Source: Gudongella sp034006985 (GTDB lineage: Bacteria; Bacillota; Clostridia; Tissierellales; Tissierellaceae). From it: DNA of 64,000 nt. The number at the start of each line of letters is the position of its first letter. Within the stretch, counting starts at the first letter, position 1. Position numbers and translations under genes: made by a program. The notes beneath the pieces were generated by a model. That model saw only the letters and a program-made list of their open reading frames with translations. It was not told the DNA's origin and searched no databases. Shown in pieces: positions 58,301-62,320 of this stretch. The stretch is taken from NCBI GenBank assembly GCA_034006985.1, contig JAVERT010000004.1, forward strand, positions 90,205 through 154,204, read 5' to 3'.

Positions 58301-60280
58301 ACTAATTATTAAATTAGTTAAAAAAGTGCCGGCACCGGAATTATTAGTATAGTTTATAGTTCCAACATCACCATCTATAAGATAATCAGTAAAACTACTT
58401 TTAAATTCAATATTTGAAGATGAAACATCTTCAATATTAACTGTCTTCTTATTAACTAGCTCATCAGTCACCGCTTCAACATTTGTCATACTTACTGTCA
58501 TATCCTTTGTAAACTGAGAAATAGAAGTTAAATCATTTAAAAAAGTAATTTCAGCTAGAGCACTCATTTCTACTTCACTAGAGTCTCCACTGATATTATT
58601 TGTATTATCATCATATTTCTCTAGTTTGCCTGTGAGATTTACTCTGTCATACCCAGAGTAATCTTCTACAGTTACATCTACTTTACGATAACTGCTAAAA
58701 GCAGATGTTGTATCGATATTAAAAAGATCATCGCCATCGCCACCATCTATTTTTATCTCTGTACCAGAAAGATCTAATTTTGTTTCGATATGATTAGCTA
58801 CTTTTTTTTGAATTGCTCCACTTGTTACAGTAGCTGTTCCAAATTCCAAGCTACCTTTTACAATAACATCATCTGAACCAGTTCCTCCATTTACTGTAAT
58901 ATCATTGGCAGAAATATCTATGTTTGATTTTATCCCTGTTATAGTATTTTCATCTTGATTATTGATTTCCGAACTATTTATTAAGGTAATTGTAATCTTA
59001 TCATCACCACTGCCTGAATCTATTATTGATTCAAGTCGATAATTATTGTTACTTCCATCTGTTACATCAAAAGCCGTATCAATTGCCGCAGCAATTTTGG
59101 TATTTCCATCCTCTGTTAAATTACCATCCTCGTCAAAACCAATATTTTTTGCAAGCTCAAAACTAACAGTTGGACTTTGCTTTATAGAAATATCTAGGAC
59201 ATCATTTCCATCCCCTGAATCAATGACTGCTTTATTCTTTACATTATTCAAATTTAATTCTATTTCATCATCTGCAGCTGTTCCGTAATATGTAATCTCA
59301 TCAGCATTATTTACATTGATTGAGTTTTTCAAGGAAAGATAAATTCCAGCTATTAAAACATCCATACCGTCAAAGTTTAAATCTCCCTGTACATCTACTC
59401 CTCCAGCAGAATTTGCATTTGGTGTATTTTCATTTGTATCCTCATCAGTTGTATAGGCATCCTGTGCCATAATCTTAAATAGTACTTTACTATCAACACC
59501 GGAGGATCCTTCATCTGTGTCTACAGATGTTGATTCTGGAATAATAACATTTATGCCTCCAGTATATACACCATTATTTACAATAATTGTTACATTACTT
59601 ACTGCATTAGCTTTAGCTGCATCAAGAGCCTGCTGAATTGCATTTTGAGCAACAGTGTTTTCATAAATTGTTTCTTCACTTCCAACTATATAAGCAGAGC
59701 CATCAGGAATTTCATATTCCAAAACAACTGACTCTGAAGTAGTTTTATCAGCTTCAGAAGGAGTTTCTTCACTAAGTAACGCAAAAGTTGCCATCTGTGG
59801 TATAGACTTTATTTCATCTTCATTAGATCCTGATTTAAGTGCTCCTGTTTCATCCGCTGGGGCTTCTCCTTCACCCGATGAAGTTCCTTCTTCACCCGAT
59901 GAAATTCCTTCTTCACCCGATGGAGTTCCTTCTTCACCCGATGGAGTTCCTTCTTCATCCGATAGAGTTACTTCTTCACCCGATGGAGTTCCTTCTTCAC
60001 CCGATGGATCTCCTTCTTCACCCGATGAATCTCCTTCTTCACCCGATGGATCTCCTTCTTCATCCGATAGAGTTCCTTCTTCACCCGATGGAGTTCCTTC
60101 TTCACCCGATGGATCTCCTTCCTCATCGGATAGAGTTACTTCTTCACCCGATGGAATTCCTTCTTCACCCATTACAAATGACTGAAATCCAAACAGTATT
60201 AAAATAACAATGAGTGCACTTAATATATAGATTAATTTCCTATTTCTAATAGATTGTATATTCCGTGTTATAATATTCAT
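34379..60280 (-). CDS. Giant 8,633-residue secreted repeat protein with three SLH domains
   Basis: One uninterrupted frame of 25.9 kb. Order by residue: a long positively charged start and hydrophobic signal (1-36); 14 heptapeptide units of GEEGTPS type (38-135); a region with RTX-like GGxGxD motifs (about 344-521); thousands of residues of short beta-strand repeats (GVGVAVAVN, then IGD...I.A.GDI.I.A type) like very large beta-solenoid adhesins (LktA/filamentous-haemagglutinin style), broken by an acidic Ser/Gly/Asp linker (about 1397-1487), helical inserts (about 1621-1777 and 7094-7377) and an amphipathic KIPIIGWIVKWVTKKV segment (about 5506-5569); a roughly 230-residue repeat in five copies; a non-repeat region (about 5844-6784); a coiled coil (about 7774-7997); and three SLH motifs (8437-8620). 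Cysteine is almost absent. It is probably wall-polymer-anchored, reaching far out as adhesin or S-layer component. This function is inferred. Confidence 0.9.
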   Translation of the reverse strand: MNIITRNIQSIRNRKLIYILSALIVILILFGFQSFVMGEEGIPSGEEVTLSDEEGDPSGEEGTPSGEEGTLSDEEGDPSGEEGDSSGEEGDPSGEEGTPSGEEVTLSDEEGTPSGEEGTPSGEEGISSGEEGTSSGEGEAPADETGALKSGSNEDEIKSIPQMATFALLSEETPSEADKTTSESVVLEYEIPDGSAYIVGSEETIYENTVAQNAIQQALDAAKANAVSNVTIIVNNGVYTGGINVIIPESTSVDTDEGSSGVDSKVLFKIMAQDAYTTDEDTNENTPNANSAGGVDVQGDLNFDGMDVLIAGIYLSLKNSINVNNADEITYYGTAADDEIELNLNNVKNKAVIDSGDGNDVLDISIKQSPTVSFELAKNIGFDEDGNLTEDGNTKIAAAIDTAFDVTDGSNNNYRLESIIDSGSGDDKITITLINSSEINNQDENTITGIKSNIDISANDITVNGGTGSDDVIVKGSLEFGTATVTSGAIQKKVANHIETKLDLSGTEIKIDGGDGDDLFNIDTTSAFSSYRKVDVTVEDYSGYDRVNLTGKLEKYDDNTNNISGDSSEVEMSALAEITFLNDLTSISQFTKDMTVSMTNVEAVTDELVNKKTVNIEDVSSSNIEFKSSFTDYLIDGDVGTINYTNNSGAGTFLTNLIISGSDVTTGDIYAPNLNIIISGLDSSINKSSRVNINGEVTGKNISIKSKNTDSHALEIISNDLSDEADDYTLEASFFDIVSDAVINIASTGSLKSTQTISLEAISQQTKPLVPTLEELTAKFGPEYENTLNINFVAVKVGSASIDIEGAIEASAIRAAANSLVNVSAINDNLAAFGMPLAVGVVVSKANINVSGNAYINALEGGVFLKADSDVNLETNSVTGILPFALAVSAVVNDSHVNIKGDSTLNSEGDIIACAQGWTNIDNSASGPSEENTSSNSSGGFFAISVAVQNVSASISENAMAGTRGDLKVESIAHERIKNKATSSSDDGETSFTLSNLIDKVKSLMTSSATNMDQESTDNSGSSALNGVSSRLDSSDSTTGSNPTGVNNLVDNGTSGVNQDTSSFQLVGALAVTYAENTNKAFIDTTGTINTEGNLNVYAIGSISNETIADGSPIKSTDSDSTSNEDSTSALGVGVAVAVVNYTNEAYINAASNLESKGLEIVAKSMNISSSAISKAGFTQANLGLAGALTVHVVKAKNSAELKEDICLDGGRLNLEADVIRSNFVTVADAAGTSNKISDSSSTGSVGIGAGIAVAVIGVDTYAKIADRVNISSKDEKHLDSMNIIASYLGSEKMIARAGASGGTAIVPVLALDITGIYVGADTGNNTSANNIVYDGDINIIANNLMTRSITADAAAAGSGVGLGGSFIIDVINDTAIANLGRSFKGKKVNLRAKSISRLNANGKAGTSGSTSKTTSSGDTSDQDGDGSSGDSGGDSETGDPDPEPASEDPYDGISDLFDENGNTTNPEGEDNSEDFAELYNDGEADAIADANTGAAVGMADVIGTNNVSGNSVNSLIENRQKGETPEGSIQVAATFTLNIQKNISKAIIGDGIVVESEDEIIISSENDTDAVIMSDASATDSTTGVGVAVAINIVTYENIALVGDSRLIGESLIITADIDEKVAKDILEEVLGELLEILDAEDLANDVLTELEGEDTTIKAYIEKLINDRGIILAEDVNLEDISQTLAATIAERLKSLLAGTDITDSIDEDFQVVVEETLIHIVDGLVDTNVLFNIIKSDSSSISTILENLKDPVKRNEIIALTVKAVAAILGSNDELDGIGHKISTSTVSGVGASNVGVAGSAAISVVYGATKAVITDRSELIIGEDINISGDIVINADGAQKIYTTASSSADDKGRADKNKTATSGSTSNNNGAIETENTNDEDDKEGKSVGVGAAFAISISDFTVYAGIGEYRNVNAGNISISALARNDLDTISVSGSDPLARSTNTDGDTEAKDISVDASVSVSLIQNDVKAYVGQGCKVLTTANEDTVETDISGEKVNFFLYAKQRGDTLTNASGFSVGDASSVGAAVAVNIAISSVVASFEGQGEIAGKARLIAVTYNEDDANALAVAMGADVDRYLSKFRDAQNLKINKDEGTTTSEGGNKTSSLISNKLTSTGDENGSEVSSTLPVSTNALHAQNASTTSTNEASSSANNDAMGSIISETETDSSPDIGETITNGLSGENNDEEQKKDMKVHIAAAVGVNVTLHNALTTINGFLSAKNIEALTVNNGNFSTVGTGVAATLMENSNSIGVGVAVSVNKNTSRVVIDGELNATDGNIIVSTELTQNMDGAYRGKYGALGISGSVSGSGGKAGVAGSLAIVIAGGESSITVVDSSRLTAVNGDIELQATDKSKLSASAMAAVLSKGVTFGVGAAFALLYAENKVLAILGDDVEVTAKSFTMNAEKMPVTIKDWGLPFVGSDLFTADAEDGSEGVINVTTTGEGKDKFAVTMNVEAEDLVDIAQLTSFLGSVNYYSSATAGTIVGGKDSKLAMAGSVSMLFQNSETRSIIGDRAVITITDGNLDINALSNNNARVIGGAISVSAAQFGIGLNVAIITNKDIVTASIGEYGAIEVTNGDINISAISDSDLWSITVAAAIKASGGGSSSGATIGGGLTVIVSNNEVSAKVDDYSLINVSGNIDVIADNNAYLLLVSASVAVDASGGSGVAGGGTVAVIVTGNKAQASLGNNVEINSGGRVSIASLNKDTLISILASASGSSGSTHAVAGTLNVIVTNSKSQALVGDYAKITAKNDIIIKAENQSKLVNVLVGIAISAGSGAAGGATINVNVINSTTEAKIGKDAKIVSRNGSVIVQSGAEDWTLVITAAGGISASGTAISGNIQVTVAQSKILSSIGDGTIVRAFDSVGIIADQKSNVYLTAANASISGGTGVGATIIVGILRNEVNASAGNNADIIAYALAVGSNTGILTSNRETRRKGIVVSALASEEILMLGIGASGASSTAVSGVIDTMVVINKVNANVGNNARMQAGTSIIDDIDEDGSEDGKSSQGDIDVEAGDSSSIYNFGGSVAISGSTGVGATVLTLVFDKDIKASIGTGGETIATGNITVKANAEDDLFLVAISFAGSGSTAVGLGASVLVFMNSVLAELDGNVQAGGNIYVTATSDEFLLNIAASLAGSGSVAVGGAAVVTYFTGETIAKVIEDTVVQADGNITIQANSIEFITADVVGLSGSGTAAVSGAVDVVITKVKTQAYTESGVSIKAGSLSIEAIDSYDFVGIAVSAAVSGTAGVGVTAMVTVAGNTITAYIGENNIITTTSGDVIVFAKSNRDFKMYAGTIAGGGSAGVGVTLMVAVIGGMLTQDASDSLSENFDPNAVMDDQSKNSPGVTSSYYSEYNGDRLASNLEGDGSSVKNNSIGHEEYVYEKDSNGNLVKVQKIDSNGVPMIDVNGDPIYETQMVFDGETGYRDGSFDEEYKEGDTPGEDFTPNESSNQDLEDASNLGQTQPSYNSKDATMAYIAKNTVVISAKDISVEANDNVTADLVTATIAVGGYAGVGVGIATAVMFSNVLAYVEDNSVLSAEGDITVYARGGSTPVGLGAEINAALKKAIGENSDSVTVVDLTIRAISVTGAGGLVGVGVAAGVVSLNSNIKAYIGGDVVKASTVTVKAESDYPQVIAATLTAAGGLVGVGVSVATVAFNGTVVSGIVGDAEVGMSNESGNIVGDVNVLSVAKTDATTLAAAISGAGFAVNGAISLAVNFSQIETFIGQGVNLKSNGEVNVEARVDTKANTYIVGAAIGGVAVGVSASIAILDPTILTYIGTTPYKTSATMGAEIGKIGSIEAANVSVLNDIKTSATSIVLSVSGGVSFVANGNVLLVFNNTLAYAAINQMYVTAENISIDAFMNSNATSELAAATVGGIAVGVTVSYVNLASTNVAIIDTTGVTVEANNINIHAGRDIDGNRNSSIAESIAVSASVGATAVNINAAIADNNTKNNAQIIGNGNLIANNILNVGANGKATAKAEVIGITAGGTSIAASIAVALLRSQQIAMIDGSNIKAGSLNVISNLNNNLTEESSIAKLITGSGGLITITANVAVAYGRSSSIALINGNSVDVTGGNITVGSYGNAKVLSEITNLTLSVIAAGVMVGVAYSQATFESVLNIPENSLVTASLVNVETIYTANAITDVTPSAGGVQASFASVGVNLALANADSKAIASIKGLGTLNTGSALVNADGTATANAITKAPSISVNVVNVVSNTVVALLSASQKAFIDGVTIITNGDISVKSTLNDENDDGALAKLGSNFDKIPESVDISGFSIKVNVGVATADATNYAYIVGSNMGTEGASIEKLTVETLGNSYADAEIVKSALSLGLISIGLTVLKAQAKGDFKAYIDTTGSKKIYAASVTVDNQYISLAQAETTQATGGVSVALADIEGNIALAKVTTVAEAYIKGNGTIETTDALTVNVAGTATANVGIVTPQVSYSGIKIALNLLTAILEAKQKAYMDSVIVNARSIDVKSTLNNGENEGAVAILGSSANGISADVALIGGEVHTVIATANNTNYAYINGVDITAAGKIAVQSIAKSYANAKVNSSAISAGLVSLGITLMTADAKGNFKAYIDNSTINSGTLEVENTYISTANAVATQPILGVGLVSVDVNYANANASTIAEAYINNSNVTLPGGNVKVGTEGIIDAEAIVSTPVISVSGVKVAVSLAEAILSAKQSAYISGGKIITTGTVDVYSWQNKDKTTPGALASLGGTGGANASLVGGSANIANATANASNKAFVNGTSFGSIDQKNGDLNIAAKANSYAKAGFMNDLISLSGASLGILTMTANAQGIFESYLESTGAEIFVNDIYINNNYKATSIAKSTQPGGGGSVNLVTGQVNFAKSNTTTVANAYIIGSGQVYANGIEIIVNGEESSANADIDAAKISISGAKIAANVAIANMKIFQNAYIAGSGTVSATGVVSVLSILKDTSSFAEAGANGGTGVSLYNAEVNMTKAESSAKVNAYIQGNVIIVTEGNVNVGAELGGTVISRSQAPETTVSLYSLGVVDVIASFTQDIVGAWIGGNANVTGDNISVIANANGVATAIAEQPNTSVSGANLDVISAEAKVGTRNVKASIGSNATIESIGTDEDDGVNIAAASETTLRAYSNHGTSISLVGVGKYTIKTYVGTHSTIAEVNGTVISKKNIWVSADDKITTSAYTSATNAGLVSVGKSTASSIVNNQKGEVLVGSGAVLEALEGINILASTKSDLSAIVNANGVALGDFGAVYAETKLNNRNTRVIVGDGAKIVSRYGDISIYSLADIAKQVAKATMGGAGIVSGGDGPESYSYINTNTAVDIGNGVEITALFGDLGITATSKNDIFSYAYRHMGTLAGNNQSKAAITASENTIVTIGGNGTQSYLNSRNTDINAFLEQKLHAYAVSYTISAASLTNAKSYINLNDITKISINNAFVGGIDSLSIDAVVVDMYLHSESYSEIVGLTGKVYATSSATGSSDAAVTVASVASLASQAISIRAESPLITDQVVFRDATAKGNTVVNYVWKTVQRVVEKVVKVVSKIPIIGWIVKWVTKKVTEWVDVLVEEILYSDAEIYREGSVNSSGKVDINGNIHLGGAAAGMFIEIKEDGTFIYSGLEDEYSLTGFQADNKITLGKLYNEDLGSLIINTSSSNGIKGNISVFNNNYLPNIVINNLSALNLIIGEVIATNGQLGSPSLNIGGVKFVLDTEIPNLKVESQKETDLTFGKSVDIGDGNVNIKMNGGDLNTATNDGQGSPAAIWANRLMVEGAGNVGTEENRFKAYILEIPEIGGTQGIINTMEARPTYISLVAAKDIYAALNHIIAYVGSADSTVNPVLVIDKIIAGGIADLHIFSPQSLLYEDYVDLDESIEVTTPGRRDTLVLLKPENSTDEIIILDWKGEDTRYKLMPNGMLKIDEGIKINGSDYYIGDSETTNDDGVTEKIAHYYLPSGDIVAVNRVTGDIVNVITIDGRIYNLGDITFISDSDSVKDIIKFKQENFNVVYVYNTDGSFKDMNIEITEENLENGGVTIYVETEPGEFGWTLPDGARVYYKNAFLEDGSEVKPIFLGMNGGNYLYLLEPLWKERDFYHVVEFNKVDEENIFVAAYSYTKEELLNKTVMEIGKGMGLSDAKSAAQEILDNYDKDSFTKESTPLSIVTEVQAALESVLTDDWKFTLTTEFSTKEITEIEEDKAEKTKTIIDKIKITINLKEAVAVGETPVTEQLDRTIDVSSKELETALTESELSASTGSIVGTKTEEIVEGVIYDKDVIGDRSGSIFISKIDDAIQSISVKNGAFYFDLEYSTDHNAYVVENMELGLNIFKNDRYEELLGKYFVLSSDEDDKTQISVYKVNKSGSGVITKEVTDDVTTYFLNGGYHVVSGGYLFVDDFNVTDANEGILYLNDRAVVVNPDGNIYPVAIEGNDTEGDMYEETISFSPNMSQKIDEFGNPVYSVIQYKYLDPDDNLIKYFMSSGPGDATYDEIYNKVEAGGYHYSRTLTVAIKETEKDGVVYYSFNYDTSSVPVYDMRVPKTNASGEILYSKFNILSGKYEVGEFTENQSDWFYKYEVIYRDVEALNIIRPVQGGFTVTYTDSTTFEIPKDKKGYGIISKYLRIQVVDSIDFSIGTVLYVDDNNNITGFYTEDGSFQNYKQGTFYTPDDNDDQEIFTLYQGEGTGENVELLAEFSAGSQTMMHEVMTGLYMGVPDESINSTNSFYNNADYFATDTEGNLVMLEKEVLDAYVSKDSLDKQFDGASILGINDLNDNLLLRILEIEDRIILLFDDNTWIDSLGITGFIPRQVDRTIKTYIGNSQVKLNTVSADNVRISFSGENTSLTGDAGSVNITSDNVLIVAEESGNIYSKDNPLRIAPKLSDTVNLKLIKTSVGGAYDASAYVVSSGIGNNVNLHDTDIANIGFLDLTVVGGNADINNVGVENGGEVNVNIGRGNSTINTLDVSGEMILIVDEGNVNMNLVDVSSTGNLSITSGLGDVVVDNVTSDNTLQIKTSDGNLLMKDEDSLFTIGENSTANSGDTWLYVGGDIGSRDLKFKVDIKVNKAGEIQSLNIINVVNTYLEQETGISNIDGDLPTEGRDEDGTTEDHDQAANDMADKDEVVNVIMPAQTAEEIAEQLQNGKLTSDQLMAFISGVLTGVEIKALLKISDADVEALILLLDSLDLQGLTELVNDLSLGVAELEEELDLTILEGDDIEKINELAVKLGLAEGATKDDILAKLRVELGLAGDANLNVINNSYKDQYAGLMIEYKEDVISSYRTSIENKLNADSALSDEDIKYLINQGISEEAAVIAALLAEAIKSEKTTDVQATDAEGELIFIEDVDENGNSIQIPVYVMESRILDDDLFKAYWDSITEEQKLILIEAAWELTNYPEPEENQNIHRELILKIGESTGNSSIYNMGDIIVTQDTGIFTSEELISEYGDVDLSSSGINGVQGKTNVSGENIYLNARTGDIRGLNVEEKSWPMTTISNITDKDKSNENFGSTGGKTWILIRNPISSELEMKFAIDYTTVRDLNIEAATNLIAEAAGNIEISEITGDMGLNIINAGGSIILTAPGSIYDVRADGELRENITSGSDVTIQSGGSLGTNKKYIFTNINGKLNVTALGDININDLNAGSNLILVADSSNGQVNVYTINGLELSNTTGNIVIGFIDANGNIQITSEESIIGGDKLGNDIHLRAPSISLTSQNGSIGSRDSLIDIDTDADNDGQLFANANKGAININEVLGNLIIDRIISTEDGNIFILAQGQIEVGTINSSGGGDVSLTAGDGSIIESSGSDYIAEAAKAKIAAEQARSVADLAAAQVIILQNYVTNILPKLLGRSAAQQALELANENLATANQELLDIKASIDTAKAEGLTIESEKALAVSEAANAETALNTAITELSTLTDPAEIAAQELIIVGLRSRVSLANANLNNIEKLLISKNVEITGLQNQATELEIEIIPQLAKIRDTAQDNLNAIDAEIQQAQIDLVNTKTTERDSLENAAVSLENIAADKLAAVTIGGITTEGDLNLSLLNGGTIGLEDNAFGLSVNGNLNILAAEGKTIDGLYLESGTDLHLAPVAIGGDVVINALGDIKGKEDSIEAIITARNAVINSLGKDIGGVALPLLLHLDSISAIGNKIYIKNLKDLIINNLIGDIVKVEVIGNINAGTASINNNNNILSRELGLDASGSIGTQVRPLVTDTDRIVAKAKELYLENNSGELKIDSINVPDKTDIVASGSVIKGSLGSVIKTSDLYIEAFGNIGESLLNPIDVNVRDSNMIKTEATYGLSNVKNLYKPYEGGSGGGSSGAEPEFIELMDYETGVIVSGFGDKNKAKLLVIDVIDYNNYVEKAKKYIKNLIKEGKVIDNYDISNSKGFEDAISVSIPVGMEYENKILTVLAYQDEKLRPFNMIVKDGKLTFKTENLATYIILDDEYQIVLYNGQYTQIGDKDYPMITSRFKDVLPTDWYFADIAYIYARQIMIGVTQDLFDPKGTMTRAMFVEILYRIEGSPVTTSETSFNDVEYGAWYTNAIIWAVENGIIKGYGNSLVGINDFITREQLAVMLYRYVSYMGKETNISGDISGFIDIGQVSEYAIDAVSWALGKGLINGKEENLIDPLSVATRAEMSIIINRYLETYKKVLFMDNDLYQDSIY
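45400..48400 (-). repeat. Long-period repeat in the giant gene, about 675-690 bp per unit, five phases
   Basis: The anchor Q-x-AYI-D/S-G recurs at about 48,245 (QQIAMIDGS), 47,585 (SQKAFIDGV), 46,885 (KQKAYMDSV), 46,210 (KQSAYISGG) and 45,520 (FQNAYIAGS). A second anchor, KAYIDTTGS / KAYIDNST / ESYLESTGA, recurs at about 47,220, 46,540 and 45,860. The units are clearly homologous but diverged, so they are old duplications, not fresh ones. Confidence 0.8.
59876..60169 (-). repeat. 21-bp tandem repeat array, 14 units, coding for heptapeptides
   Basis: Directly after the signal peptide of the giant protein, 14 units of seven codons follow each other (GEEGIPS, GEEVTLS, DEEGDPS, GEEGTPS and variants). 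Unit length is a multiple of three, so gain or loss of units keeps the frame. A larger block (GEEVTLS-DEEG...) appears twice, which suggests past unequal exchange. The opposite strand is open in one frame (HPMEFLL repeats), but that is a by-product. Confidence 0.9.
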
Positions 60281-60346
60281 AAAATACCTACCCTCTCTTA
60301 AATATCAACATTGATTTATCTTACGGACAATTCATTTGATTTATAT

Positions 60347-61612
60347 TCAATTATTTAAATTCTGCTCTGTCTCCAAGGGTAGTGTTACTTCGATTAATGG
60401 AGTTTTTAAGTAATCTTCATTTTCTTCAGGCTTTTCTGTATCTTGTTGTTCTTCTATCTCTTCTAGCATTACTGTTTCTTCCGGCTTTATTATTTCCTCT
60501 GGATTTGCGGTTTCTTCTACGTTTTCTATCCCCTCAGGGTTAACCGCCTGCTTTATTTGAGCCTTTTCTAGTTCCTCAATCAGCAATTGTGCTTGTTTTG
60601 TAATTTCTTCATCTTCATTTAAATTAGACGCATATTCAATGTCTAAAAATCCTTTCTCGTATTGATTATCCATCAGCAAACAAACTCCCCTAGTATAATA
60701 ACTAGCTTGTTGCATGTCTTCTTTATCTATTGAGATGGTCAAATCTTCTATTGCCAATAAATATTTCTCTAGCGACATATTACAAACTCCTCTGTAATAA
60801 TATATACCTTCAAAGCTATCATCTTTCAATATAGCACTTGTAAGGTAGGCTTCCGCTGTCAAAAAATTAGAATTTTTCACAGCATTCAAACCTTCTATAT
60901 ATTCTGTTTCTGCTATAGAAATCGTAGTTGCTGTCCCTACTTCACTCTCTACATCTGTTATTAGTTTTTCATCATTCTGTTGATCCGCAATTTGGTAATC
61001 GTCCTTTTTAAATTGTATTTGAGCAAGAAGTTCTCTAATATCATTATCTTCAGGTTTTAAATCTAGATATGCAAGTAAACATTGCTCTAGTAAAACCATA
61101 TCCTGTAATTCTGAGTATATTTGAGCTTTTACTAAATAAATATCCGCCACTTCAGAATCTTCATTCAGAGCTATTTCTAGACTTTTAAGAGCCGCATCAT
61201 AATCTCCAATCATAACCTGTAAAGATCCACGCTTTAATAAAAGATCCATATAAAACTCTTGTCCCTCATTTTCGTACAATCCAATGCATTTTTCTATACT
61301 TTCAAGTGCTAAATCATATTTTTCCTTAGCAATTTGTGTACCTGCTAGCTTATAATAATACTCTAGAGTCTCTTTTGTGTTGAATGTCTCTATGTAATCT
61401 ATCATTCTTGATGGTCGCGATTTATTAACATATTCAGTATTATCAACTAAGTAATTTTCAGCTGTATTATAGTTATCTTCACTACGACCTATAACCACCA
61501 TTGTCCCTGCTTGAAGAAAGGCAACTAAGAGCATTACCACAACCAACGTTCCAGCTGTTACTCGGAAATATATTCTATTATAATATTTTTCATTAGTTTT
61601 ATTTGTAAACAC
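60347..61612 (-). CDS. Membrane-anchored TPR protein upstream of the giant gene
   Basis: The 421-residue protein has a short basic cytosolic start, one membrane helix (about 18-41) and then a long TPR array in two blocks (about 75-205 and 245-350, with units such as YYYKLAGTQIAKEKYDLALESIEKCI and GIYYYRGVCNMSLEKYLLAIEDL). The last about 60 residues are a Glu/Pro/Ile-rich tail (NPEEIIKPEETVMLEE). The topology places the TPRs outside the membrane. Start GTG at 61612 behind AGGTGGAAGG. It lies 66 nt before the giant gene with no terminator between. I infer that it helps export, fold or dock the giant protein. No biochemical role is known. Confidence 0.82.
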   Translation of the reverse strand: MFTNKTNEKYYNRIYFRVTAGTLVVVMLLVAFLQAGTMVVIGRSEDNYNTAENYLVDNTEYVNKSRPSRMIDYIETFNTKETLEYYYKLAGTQIAKEKYDLALESIEKCIGLYENEGQEFYMDLLLKRGSLQVMIGDYDAALKSLEIALNEDSEVADIYLVKAQIYSELQDMVLLEQCLLAYLDLKPEDNDIRELLAQIQFKKDDYQIADQQNDEKLITDVESEVGTATTISIAETEYIEGLNAVKNSNFLTAEAYLTSAILKDDSFEGIYYYRGVCNMSLEKYLLAIEDLTISIDKEDMQQASYYTRGVCLLMDNQYEKGFLDIEYASNLNEDEEITKQAQLLIEELEKAQIKQAVNPEGIENVEETANPEEIIKPEETVMLEEIEEQQDTEKPEENEDYLKTPLIEVTLPLETEQNLNN

Positions 61613-61693
61613 AAGCCTTCCACCTTTTCTAATTTCTTTATATCAAAATGTCAATTCACTACTCCATTCCCTAATCATCAGCTATTTACAAAA

Positions 61694-61722
61694 ATTATAT
61701 TCTGAGAATATAGTATTTTCAG
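61694..61722 (-). promoter_or_regulatory. Candidate promoter with palindrome for the TPR-giant protein operon
   Basis: On the minus strand there is a perfect -10 TATAAT (61694-61699) and, with a 17-bp spacer, a weaker -35 CTGAAA (61717-61722). The 15-bp palindrome ATATTCTGAGAATAT (61697-61711) overlaps the spacer and the -10, as an operator would. It lies about 80 nt before the GTG start of the TPR gene. The binding protein is unknown. The adjacent response regulator is one candidate. Confidence 0.4.
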
Positions 61723-61978
61723 ATAATTTATTCTAAAAATAAAATTCATCTACATAAAGCTTTTTTAAAAAATAACGCTTCCTTAAAACTAAATATAAAA
61801 TCTTTAATTTAATCAACTATGTTAATATCATACCCTAATAATGAACATATATCAATAACCAATTAACTTGATACAGCACTGATTTTTTTAAATATTCTAA
61901 TACTATCTTAGTCAGATATTAAAGATAAAAAATCTGAATAGCTGATATTTAAATGTGGTTATCCTATCTTATGTAGTT

Positions 61979-62170
61979 TCAATCTAGAATTAGGCAATAT
62001 AATATATCTATAATATCCTTATAACCAGTATTAATAACATATTCATATACAATAAAATACTCATCCTTATAATCTTCAAGCATTTTGTAAACATCAAAAA
62101 ACAAAGCTTTATCAATTTTTATTTTTTCAAAGTAACAACTGTTTTTTAATATGAATTTTATATTTCTGAC
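61979..62170 (-). pseudogene. Possible coding remnant, 63 residues
   Basis: A minus-strand frame open from the stop at 62171-62173 to a TGA at 61979 reads, in part, KIKIDKALFFDVYKMLEDYK and DEYFIVYEYVINTGYKDII, ending DILYCLILD. The composition looks protein-like, but the first ATG (62083) leaves only 34 residues and has no ribosome binding site. It may be a fragment of a lost gene. I do not recognise the family. Confidence 0.3.
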
Positions 62171-62320
62171 TTACCGCTAACATTTTCATTTGTACTATGC
62201 CTAATTAGTGGGCATTTAAACTGATTCCTAAAAAAATATTAAAATCAATCTATTCTTTAATAATCAATACTTTATTTGCTATTAACAAAGTAAAGCTTCC
62301 TTCCTTTAGCTTTACCTTAT

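Noticed and set aside
59839..60207. Plus-strand frame with repeated HPMEFLL units
   Set aside because: It is the antisense reading of the 21-bp repeat array. Its length is a multiple of three with no stop codon, so it stays open automatically.
34379..60280. Many open frames on the plus strand within the giant gene (for example 55266-56420, 384 codons)
   Set aside because: They are by-products of the repeated, Ala/Gly/Val/Asn/Ser-rich composition on the minus strand. They have no ribosome binding sites, no recognisable domains and Leu/Ser/Pro-rich translations.
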